Shown here one piece after another: positions 1-8,500 of a stretch of DNA of 44,319 bases. The position numbers and the translations under genes were made by a program. Position 1 is the stretch's first letter. The number at the start of each line of letters is the position of its first letter. The DNA is from Priapulus caudatus (Eukaryota; Priapulida; Priapulimorpha; Priapulimorphida; Priapulidae), in contig NW_014577350.1 in assembly GCF_000485595.1 (NCBI RefSeq), positions 96,879-141,197 of the forward strand, written 5' to 3'. Under the pieces are notes generated by a model. That model searched no databases. It was not told the origin of the DNA and saw only the letters and a list, made by a program, of their open reading frames with translations.

Positions 1-445
1 GTCGTTTATAAGATATTACAATCCTTTTGCTTTTAAATGAATAAATAAGAAATACCCTCGGTCTGTAGCCCTTGGCTGGAAAATGGTTTTGCGCAACTTC
101 TCAGATCGTGCGCTTTGAGTGGCGCCACCGTCGTTGTAATCAAACTGTAGTCGTTAGTTTTAAAACATTTTTTTTAAATATTTCTAATAGTGATTGAACC
201 ATGAAACTTTTTATGTAGTGCAATTATAACCTAAATTAGCTGAAAATAACCCTAGAACCTAGAAGCTACTGTTCCTTTAAGTAAGAACCACTGAAGGTAA
301 TACATAGCCATTGACATTGACATGTTAATTATTACACGGGGGATTTGATGACCAGTGGGAACCCTTTTATGACGTAAGGAAAATAGCGGTTAGTTAATTG
401 CGCATTTAGCATTCGTGGCTTGCTGCCTGCACGGTCATCGAGTAC
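1..445. other. IQCG: IQCG intron 7 (partial)
   Basis: Sequence after the exon 7 donor. No further IQCG exon is recognisable on the minus strand. Confidence 0.6.
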
Positions 446-520
446 CTGTAAATGTGTTCTGAGATATCCTTCTGTCTCCATATTAACTCTGCATTCCTCG
501 TCCAGTTCCTGTCGCAGCCT
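446..520 (-). CDS. IQCG: IQCG coding exon 7 (last one inside window)
   Basis: The acceptor is tttatttag. There are 25 codons encoding RLRQELDEECRVN and then METEGYLRTHLQ. The donor is gtactc at 445. The family continues with a coiled coil and IQ region that I could not find in positions 1-445, so the next exon is beyond the left edge. Confidence 0.88.
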
Positions 521-3500
521 CTAAATAAACATAATGGTATACAGATATAACTCAGAAATATATAATGCAATATCAGTTGGTACTTCATGTGCATACTTAC
601 TTTCATTCATTCAACGAAACGTGGTTCAGGAATGTAATTGGGAATCTGGCAAAGACACTGTATTAATGTGGGACGTTCACCATGAATTGCCAAAGAGTAG
701 CGCAATAAAGAAAAGAAAATATGGGTGTTCAACCATCTAGACGTACACCAGAGGTACCTTATTTGATGACTTCTTTCCTTAAATTAGTAATTAATTGATT
801 TGTTATTAATTGATTTCCTTATTAGTTTCCTGTCGGCCATATTCTTTCTCAATTGTTAGTCACTCGCCTGTATTTCCTGATGCAGTTCGGTCTCTCCCTT
901 GCTACACAGCTGCTGTGTCTGTGTCACACTGTTCTGTGTCATGCCCTTTACAAACTTCATCTCCATGTTAGTTCTTGCCTGGTAACAGAGTTATGTGTTA
1001 TGGCATTGATGACAAATCAATCATTGGATGATATGAATACCTTGAATGAGTCTCACTGAGAACATATCCAGTGCCGTGAAAAGTTAGCGTTCAGTCATCT
1101 TGATGAGGTTACCTGGGGAAATAATGGAAGATCATATTAATTAATACGAATGACAGCTCAATGGATAGTGTGAAATTACTCATGATGAAGCAGGTTCAAG
1201 TTGATATACAACTAGAAGCAATCACTATTCTGCCCAATATAGTTTCATTGCTTTTTTGTCATTGCGAGCCATCTTCTAGCAAATCACAGTACCTGGTCTA
1301 CAGACCTTTGTATCCTGTATCTGGTCCTTCAGGTGAGCAATCAGCTCATTTCTGTCCTGAATGTCTGTCTCTTTGCTGTTCTTTGTTTCGATTATCATCC
1401 TCTGCAAACTTCTGGTTTTTGTCCTAGTCTCTTCCTCCCTACCAGTAGCATATACCTCAGTATAGTCTTTGCGTATGTGCAAAAGCAGTGAAATTACTGC
1501 ATTGCTTGTTAAATAGAAGTCTGCACCTGTCTAGGAGAAGTCCCAGTTCCATCTTTGATATGTGTGTAAGTTGGTGCATATGATACTGTTCTGAATTCTT
1601 TAAGGTTTTAAAATAGTGTTTTAAACGTTCTAAGAAAACAAGTATCTAATGACAGCATAAGCATAATGTGGGGTCATGTGCCCCTTGTATGCCCCCACAC
1701 ATTAGTTGTTATGCTCTACTTCCCATATACTTTTCCTAACACAGTATATACCATCTCGCTTTTTTCCCTGTACTCTACTGTGTGCTGATATAATGTTATG
1801 ATATGTTATCAAGTGAGACCCATGTGAAAACAAAGTAACAGCACCTAATATTTTCTTAGTAAAGGGGTATGAATTATTGGATGTAGTTTTATTCATGCTT
1901 ACTTGGCAACGGTCTTGTTAAATCCTGACTTCCTCTGCATCTCGGTTTTAATGGACTGTTGCAGGAAATTAAAGCTTTCGTGTTCAGCTAGTTCTTTGCG
2001 TGTTCCCTCCAGGACCTCTGCTATAAAGCCCCTGCATGACGAACAGGATAAAATATTTAATTGTACAGATTGATATATAATTCAGGCATGATACTAATAC
2101 TATCGTGAATCGACCACACCTTACAAGGGCTGTAACCTGACCAACTTCCTGGAAGGGTAAAATTTTGCAATTTTATCCGAGATGTGACTTCAGAATACCT
2201 TTTTGAAATGATTTTGATATTAAAACCACAAGATAAAGTTGGGCTGAAGGTATGATTGTGTTCAATTATTTATTACAGTCCGACCTCCTTTATCCGGCCA
2301 AGTCAGGACCAGCACCTATCCGGATATGGGATTTGGCCGGATGTGAGAGTTATGCTCAAACACAGCATTTCTATGCAGTTCAGTGGGGTTTATGCATGTG
2401 ATAATGTATTTAAACGTTGCTATGATTATTTGTAACAAACTGTCGTGTTTTATGGTTTATATGAAATGGAAATAAAATGAACTAAAACAGAAATTTTGGC
2501 AAATTTTGAGGCATAGCGGACATGAGTGGACAACACACACACACGCGCGCACACACACGCAAACACACGTACGGTTGGTACATCGCACAAGTTTTAAGCA
2601 AGCTTTGAGCGAGTTTTGAGCGAGATTTTTAGGTGGAAATGAATGAAAAACAGAGGACATACACTGTGAGATCGCGGCCGGTTAATAGAGATTTCCGGAT
2701 AATGGATGGCCGGATAAAGGAGGTCAGACTGTATATACAAGGGACACATTTACCAATGAATGAAAATAATGCTAAAATGTATGTGTCCCTCACTCCACCT
2801 TAAGCTACAGCTCTAGCTGTACACTGAACACCTGGTTACGTGCAGTGGTTCATACAAGTGTTGGAAACTGCACCAGGAAACCCGGTATAAAATTGTCTAG
2901 ATAGAACAGTAGAATGGGTTCTTCTAGAAATTGTCTATAGAAGTTTATAGAAGGGCTTTTTACTTAACACTATAGTAATTAAAGCCTATGTGATTAAATT
3001 TAGCTTGCCTGTCTTTTTGAATTTTCACCATATTATCTTGTGCCGGTTGACCTTGTAGAACACCTCTTTTAAAAACCTAAAAGAATATAAACAACTGATT
3101 CAAACAGCCCTCAGTTCACTTCAAAAAGCACCTGTGGGATATTACCTTTATTCGAATAATGTGAATAGATCTGTACTCCTATCTATCTGTGTTAGTTGAT
3201 AACTGTTAATGTTGTTGCCACTAACTGACTACTATTAGTTTAATATTATTATTTGTATAATATAGCCACTCTCGATACACAAGCACTATAGTTATCTGCT
3301 ATTGCATGATGTGTGATTTCCCATGCATGTGGCCATAACCTTACTAACAATAATATTACCATATTACTTCTTCCTAGAGTCTTCGCTGTCTCACCACCAT
3401 TGCCATTTGTAAATTGCTTTCTACTGCAAGCACTTTTTTCGAACTCTTTCTCTAATCCTCTTTGATCCTCAAAAATGGATTCAACTTCCTTTGCAAATGT

Positions 3501-4815
3501 CTAGGATAAAAAAGAACTATGTTACCCAAGCTATATTATATGTGATCAATAGAATATATAGACTGTTACATGGTCAGTCAAGCTAGAGCAGTTTGTGTGC
3601 TTTTCCCTGAGTGAGTGCATCTCAAACTGTTGTCAGACTATTTTCATATATTTCAATGCCAAGCATCAATTGATTAGGGACATCCCATTCCAACAATGAA
3701 CGATTAAAGCTTCCTCTCAATCACACCAAGCAGATAGGCCAATTGATGATCACATGATTATATTTTGTGTAAAAAAACAGGTATAACTAATTCAGTAATT
3801 GCGTAACTACCACGGTCAGTAGAGGAGTATAGTGGTGGGTGTCGTGACGACAGTGGCAGTAGTATTGCTGAGAGGGTCTATGTCCCCCGGGGTACTGCCG
3901 GAACGTACCCTGGGTACGGTCCGGTATACCGTAACGTACCCTGGTACTATCTAATATGCTGGACCGTACCTCGCCTACTCCACTAACGAGTCTAGGGAGT
4001 CGCCTACGCCTACTCCCTAACCCTAACCCAAACCCAAACCCTAAACCTAACCCTAACCATATCAAATAGTGACCAGGGTACGTTCTGGCAGTACCCTGGG
4101 GGACATAGACCCTATGAGCAGTAGTATTAGCACTAGCAGTAAGGGTAGCAGTAGCAGAAGAATAGACTCAGTGGCCCCTGCTTTATCAGGCTCCCAATGA
4201 ATGGGTGCATGCATGGCTTAATCATGATTTAGGCCCATGTCACATAACAGTGACACAGTGTCAGGACAGTAGTAACGCTCATAGGGTACGTCTATGTCCC
4301 CCAGGGTACTGCCGGAACGTACCCTGGGTAGGGTCCGGTATACCAAAACGTACCCTGGTCACTATTTGATATGGTTAGGGTTAGGATTAGGGTTAGGATT
4401 AGGGTTAGGGTTTGGGTTCGGCTTAGGGTTAGGGTTAAGGAGTAGGCGTAGGCGACTACCTAGACTCGTTAGTGGAGTAGGCGAGGTACGGCGTCGGTAC
4501 GGCATATTAGATAGTACCAGGGTACGTTCCGGTATACCGGACCGTACCCACTAAGTCTAACCCAGGGTACGTTCCGGCACGGGCGGCAGTACCCCGGGGG
4601 ACATAGACCCTCTCAGCAGTAGTAACCGTAACCTTATCTGCCTTTACTCGGCATCCTTGTCCTCCAACGCTTGAGAATATTGAGCCGAGAATATGGAGCT
4701 TATCAATGCAATCTTCCAATACTGTACATGTTGCTATTTTATCAGTAAAAACATTCATGAACAAAGTCTCAGAGTGAGAGCAAGAGTTGTCATCGAGTTC
4801 AACTTCAACCCCCAT
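446..4815 (-). CDS. IQCG: IQCG / DRC9 orthologue (dynein regulatory complex subunit 9), 5' seven coding exons, 3' part outside window
   Basis: Subunit 9 of the nexin-dynein regulatory complex of motile cilia and flagella, a coiled-coil axonemal protein whose family carries an IQ calmodulin-binding motif near the C-terminus. Seven exons join in one frame on the minus strand: 4815-4633, 3500-3360, 3076-3009, 2031-1903, 1438-1306, 978-868 and 520-446, giving 280 codons. From knowledge of the family (human protein about 440 residues), the matches are VLEDCIDKL (residues 32-40), the KIQKDR...VLEGTRKEL block (126-142), NELIAHLKDQIQDTK (204-218) and ELDEECRVNMETEGYLRTH (260-278). Most of the protein is predicted coiled coil. 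The C-terminal third, with the IQ motif, must lie left of the window. Two introns use GC donors. The start ATG at 4815 is the first plausible one; an additional 5' non-coding exon cannot be excluded. It is divergent to TCEANC2, sharing a 606-bp intergenic promoter. No alignment was run; the identification is by recognition of the family sequence and consistent splice phases. Confidence 0.92.
868..978 (-). CDS. IQCG: IQCG coding exon 6, GC donor
   Basis: The acceptor is ctgttaccag. There are 37 codons in phase 0, encoding ARTNMEMKFVKG through to ETELHQEIQ. The donor is gcgagt (867-862), the second GC-type donor of this gene. Read-through would hit a stop three codons later, so splicing here is required. 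Confidence 0.88.
1306..1438 (-). CDS. IQCG: IQCG coding exon 5
   Basis: The acceptor is tactggtag. The exon is 1 nt plus 44 codons, ending AAG before the donor gtctgt. It encodes EEETRTKTRSLQRM and NELIAHLKDQIQDTK, the most conserved family segment (human ANLKDQLQEMK). This acceptor, rather than one further upstream, restores the frame with exon 4 and gives TVAK-EEE, as in relatives. Confidence 0.93.
1903..2031 (-). CDS. IQCG: IQCG coding exon 4
   Basis: The acceptor is catgcag. The exon reads 1 nt, then 42 codons, then 2 nt, and is followed by the consensus donor gtaagc. It encodes GFIAEVLEGTRKELAEHE and continues to KTVA. This is the recognisable 'VL.GTRKEL' segment of the family. Confidence 0.92.
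2276..2731. mobile_element. pogo/Tigger-like MITE in IQCG intron 3
   Basis: A 456-bp element with imperfect inverted termini of about 24 bp: CAGTCCGACCTCCTTTATCC at the left and its near reverse complement, ending ...AGGAGGTCAGACTG, at the right. Both sides are flanked by TA, the Tc1/mariner-type target duplication. CAGT- termini with this GACCTCC core resemble pogo/Tigger elements. There is no transposase ORF, so it is non-autonomous. Internally it carries a CA/CG-rich microsatellite (about 2533-2568). Confidence 0.8.
3009..3076 (-). CDS. IQCG: IQCG coding exon 3, GC donor
   Basis: The acceptor is atattcttttag. There are 22 codons plus 2 nt, encoding VFKRG...NMVKIQKD followed by AG. The donor is gcaagc (3008-3003), a GC-AG intron. 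Joined to exon 4 the split codon is AGG, giving KIQKDR-GFIAEV, matching the human KIQIDRQFFSDV block. Confidence 0.87.
3360..3500 (-). CDS. IQCG: IQCG coding exon 2
   Basis: A pyrimidine-rich acceptor (ttttttatcctag) precedes 3500. There are 47 codons, phase 0 at both ends, then the donor gtaata at 3359. The peptide includes EVESIFEDQRGLEKEFEK, a charged helical stretch typical of the region after the first conserved block. Its assignment rests on frame continuity between exons 1 and 3 more than on residue identity. Confidence 0.75.
3873..4113. mobile_element. MITE with internal telomeric repeats, copy 1
   Basis: A 241-bp element with about 40-bp terminal inverted repeats, starting agggtctatgtccccc and ending gggggacatagaccct. 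The interior includes 4015-4058, a run of CCCTAA-type repeats with variants. Short flanks (agtattgctgag / atgagcagtagtatt) also pair, so the true element may extend about 12-15 bp further. It lies in IQCG intron 1. Confidence 0.75.
4283..4611. mobile_element. MITE with internal telomeric repeats, copy 2 (opposite orientation)
   Basis: A 329-bp relative of copy 1 in reverse orientation, with the same inverted termini. Its interior TTAGGG-type run spans 4374-4438, beside the shared aggcgtaggcgactac block. Its right end carries an extra cggtataccggaccgtaccc segment, making it longer. It ends 21 bp from the IQCG exon 1 donor. Confidence 0.75.
4633..4815 (-). CDS. IQCG: IQCG coding exon 1 (start codon to phase-0 donor)
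   Basis: This exon holds 61 codons from ATG (4815-4813). It ends AAG followed by the donor gttacg at 4632. It contains TVLEDCIDKLHILGSIF, the family's conserved N-terminal block (human counterpart: AVLEDTTDQLSIL). The A/T-rich sequence just upstream has no other in-frame ATG. Confidence 0.88.
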
Positions 4816-4991
4816 ATTGCATATATTGATATAATATATAAATTCAAAATTGCTTCACGTCTTCACTTTCAAATGTTACACTATGTTATTACAAAAGCAG
4901 TGTACTATTGATGTCTAGGAATGTCTAGTAAGTAGTATTATAATGACATTGACACTATCAAACAGTCAGTCTTTTCGAAAAGACTTGTTTT

Positions 4992-4998
4992 TGTTTAC
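4992..4998. promoter_or_regulatory. Forkhead (FOXJ1-type) site
   Basis: tgttTAC, the reverse complement of GTAAACA, is the core forkhead motif, placed 18 bp from the X-box. FOXJ1 with RFX controls motile-cilium genes. A 7-bp motif occurs often by chance; its position next to the X-box is what supports it. Confidence 0.5.
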
Positions 4999-5016
4999 AT
5001 TTTCGATGCGGTTCTT

Positions 5017-5029
5017 GTTGCTAGGTAAC
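5017..5029. promoter_or_regulatory. RFX X-box (ciliary promoter motif)
   Basis: gttgctaggtaac is a near-perfect inverted repeat with half-sites GTTGC and GTAAC, fitting the RFX consensus GTNRCC(N)RGYAAC except at one position. It lies about 200 bp upstream of the IQCG ATG. RFX factors drive ciliary genes across animals, so the site fits the IQCG function. Confidence 0.75.
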
Positions 5030-5421
5030 ATAGTTCACCACCCGTGATATAGACTGACTTCACGGTCCTTGTTACCGCTCCCTCACATGCTGCTGCCCGA
5101 CTTACGGAGTGACAACGTTAATACCGTGTTCGTCTATATTTTTAATAAAAATATAGATATTTTAACGAACGGTTAGGAAACAATATTTGCAAATATGATA
5201 CATCTCATGTACTGTTTTATTTTTTAACTAATTTTTTACTGAAATATTTTACGTAATCATTTCGCCAATTTGAACGTGATATTTTTTTCGATAATTTATG
5301 GTTAATAACAGCGACGGTAGGTGGCTCAACTTCATTCAACCCATTTTACCAAATTCCAGTACGAGTTATTCAAATCAAGTATATTTAGTAATTTACATTC
5401 TTTATTTCTTTAAGATAACCA

Positions 5422-5523
5422 ATGGATAAGTTTGTCGTCCGGTTACCAAGAAGTCTACCTGGAGAAGCTAGCAGGCCAAAGGAAAGGGCCACATATAAGC
5501 AAATGACGATTCACGACTTGAGG
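5422..5523 (+). CDS. TCEANC2: TCEANC2 exon 1 (start codon)
   Basis: There are 34 codons from ATG, opening MDKFVVRLPR and ending TIHDLR, with donor gtaggc at 5524, phase 0. The N-terminus matches the vertebrate protein closely, which fixes the start. Confidence 0.92.
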
Positions 5524-8500
5524 GTAGGCCTACACAACTCGGTGACAACTGACCTGTCACTGTGTCAGTGTCAGTGTCACAAGTTAGCCTACTACTACTA
5601 GTACTACTACTACTACTAGTACTAGTACTACGCTTTGACGCTGTGTTGCCGTTGGTATAAGTGATATCGGAAAGTCCAGCTGTGTTATTTAGGTCATAGA
5701 AAAAGGGGGTATAATACGGTACCCCGTACAGACTACGAATTTTAGCGCGAGTCAGACGCGCACTATTAACTAGGAGTGGGAGCGTACAGACTGCATATTT
5801 GACCCTACTTTAAATGAGTCATCAGTTCTCCCACCGCTCAGTTCCCTGCTTGCCACGTCACCCCGCAGACAGCGAGGTACAGCGAGCGTACAATTACGTG
5901 ACCTAAATAAGGCTATGCGCATGCGCATTGCGAAACTTGGCACGCGCTAGGCACCGGATTGCGTACAGACACAGCTTAGAGCGGGATAACTTGGTCCGGA
6001 CTAAGTTAGCCCTGCTTTATTTGCGGGGCTAACTTGGAGCGGGTCATCGCGTATTTGGAGCGGCATAGCGTGTACACACTGCAATATTTAGTGAGCGTCT
6101 GACGTGCTCTAGTTTAATACAATATCATATTCGTAGTCTGTACGGAGTATAAAATGGCGAGGCGCGCTTAGGAAAGTACATGATTACACTCGTGCGTTTT
6201 TAGTTTTTGCATTAACAAACATTGCAAAAGATCCCAAATGACCACAATCATATTTGTAAATGTTTGTGTAAACAGAAATGCACCTGTGAATTTAGAGGTA
6301 CGATGTTAGTGAAGAGAATTATAGATCAAAAACTAGACTAGTCCTATCCTAACTTTGTTATATATAGGCAACTTATCACCCCTCTTATCTGATCTCAATA
6401 TGGCAGCGGGGACTTTTCCGATATGGCTTATTTTAACAACACGCGTACTCAACAGTGTAGGCTCCTGCGCAATCACTCAAGATTGACTCTTGTCACTGAA
6501 ACTACTCTAGCTACAAGTACAATTGTGGATGAATTAAGGATTGGTTCTGAAGTGACCAAGCATGATGAGTGACCACTCCGCTGTGTATATGAAAAATTTG
6601 ACATCAAGCCTAGTATTTATGAGGGAATGTCTATAAGAGAGGTGTAACTCTGTCAGTCTGTAGCAAAACGTACTGAGAGGAGCCCCCATGGATGAACGTA
6701 CCACTGTTGGTGCAGCAGCCGTAATACAGCAACATTCAGCCTTAGTTCGATAGCTCTGAGCTATGTTTACACTTGAACTGTGTGAATGAATTAAAAACTC
6801 ATATATCATAAAATGATAATTTAACCCAGATCATGTTCTCGGCCATGGGTGTCACCTGAATTTGACGAGAAAGCGTGTCGTAGAGACGCAGCATTCAAAT
6901 ATTGCAAGAAATGTGGCTGCCCAAGTCATGAACTAAAATTAAAATAGCTAAAACAAGAAGCTCAACTAGGCCTTAGGAGGTCATTCTGCTCAAATGTTCA
7001 GTCGGTTATAACACAACAGGACACAGAGAGCAGAATGACGTGCATATAAAAGCTTGTAGGCATTTCCGTGCAGTATTATAACTGCAGAGAATGTAGTTTT
7101 TCTCCTTTTCTTCTAATCCTTTAAAGGCTCACAATGCGCATCCAAACGCTAATTACTCCAGTACTAGACTAGCAAATACTTCTTGGCATGCATAATCACA
7201 CTACCTTATGACAAAATAAACTCTAGTTCCTCCCATTTCACTGCATGTTGTCTTATAAAAGGTATTTTGAAAATACCTCCAATGTTGTTGAAATTCTCCG
7301 ATGTTGTTGACAGTTTCCCCAATCCCCAAGCAACCGTGCAGTGGTGCTGCGGTACAGCGGTACGGGCGCAGCAAAGATAAAAACATGTGACGTCACGTCA
7401 CCACTTCGAGGCTATTTTGTTTGGCAAACAGTCGGCGTTTGCGCCAGAATGCCAGTTTTCTCACCTCTTTTTTGTCGGTTTTAAGCAAACGCGCAGTGAA
7501 ATGGGAGCAACTAGAGTTTATTTTGTCATAAGGTAGTGTGATTATGCATGACACGAAGTACTTGCTAGTCTAGTACTGGAGAAATTAGCGTTTGGATGCG
7601 CATTGTGAGCCTTTAACCTTTCCCCCCTATGCTTAAATCTGTCATCTGTTCAGTTCTGCACTAGCCACAGTGTGTTAGTCAGAGACCCGTCTAACCATCT
7701 TTTGGACGGGCTATTCTTGGATGAGTTGATGAAATTTGATAGAGATGGCATGAGGGCGGCCCAATTTTACCCCTGCATAAAAATAAAATCCTCGGTAGGG
7801 CGTTTCGCGCCCGCAGCATCCTCGCTTCGCACAGATGGTGAGACTCCCTGATTTTTTTTTCCTGGCTATCACCCTGACTAGCCACTGCACAAAGCTATAG
7901 TGATGATTCGGCACGACCACGAACATTAAATTGACTACGTCACGAATTTTCTATGGTAAAATTTGTAAAATTTTTGTTGCCATTTTTTTACATTAAAAGT
8001 AAATACTAACAGGACTTTCAAATTTTTACCTGAAAGATTGTTTCACAACTAGTTAGAAATCCAAAAAACCTGGACGATTTGTTATTGTTATTGCGATCCT
8101 GATATTAATTGCTTGCTATGGGCTATGTATGAGTAATGAGTGTATGTTTACATCGAACAATATAGCAAAATAGGAAGTATAATGCAGCAATTTACACATA
8201 AAAAGTGAACAGAATTATTTACATTTTGTGAAAAAGTGGATTTTTTTTAAAAACTTTTATTATTTATGGTGACGTAATCACTTTTACTGTGTTAGTAACG
8301 GCTTAAAATATGAAAGATTCACGAGCCTTATTAAATGTGTACACTGGTTTACGGAATTTTTTCTTGCATGTTTTAGGGTGTTGTCGTAGTTGAAGATGTG
8401 TTGAGGCTGAAAGCACAACTGGAGTTGAACAATCAAGCTACAGAGGTATTACTATCAGCTCTACATGAAATTTCTGGCAAGCAACCGTCAGTCAAGGTTC

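Larger units (their letters stand above)
4816..5421. promoter_or_regulatory. Divergent (bidirectional) promoter of IQCG and TCEANC2
   Basis: There are only 606 bp between the two start codons, which point away from each other. The interval must therefore hold both transcription starts and 5' UTRs. No clear TATA box is placed at either gene. It contains a forkhead motif and an X-box, described separately. Confidence 0.75.

Noticed and set aside
1439-1482. Longer version of IQCG exon 5 starting with DYTEVYATG
   Set aside because: No acceptor there keeps the frame with exon 4; the acceptor at 1440-1439 does, and gives the family-like TVAK-EEE join.
4015-4438. True chromosome end or fusion point because of TTAGGG runs
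   Set aside because: The runs are short, sit inside inverted-repeat elements in an intron, and genes continue on both sides.
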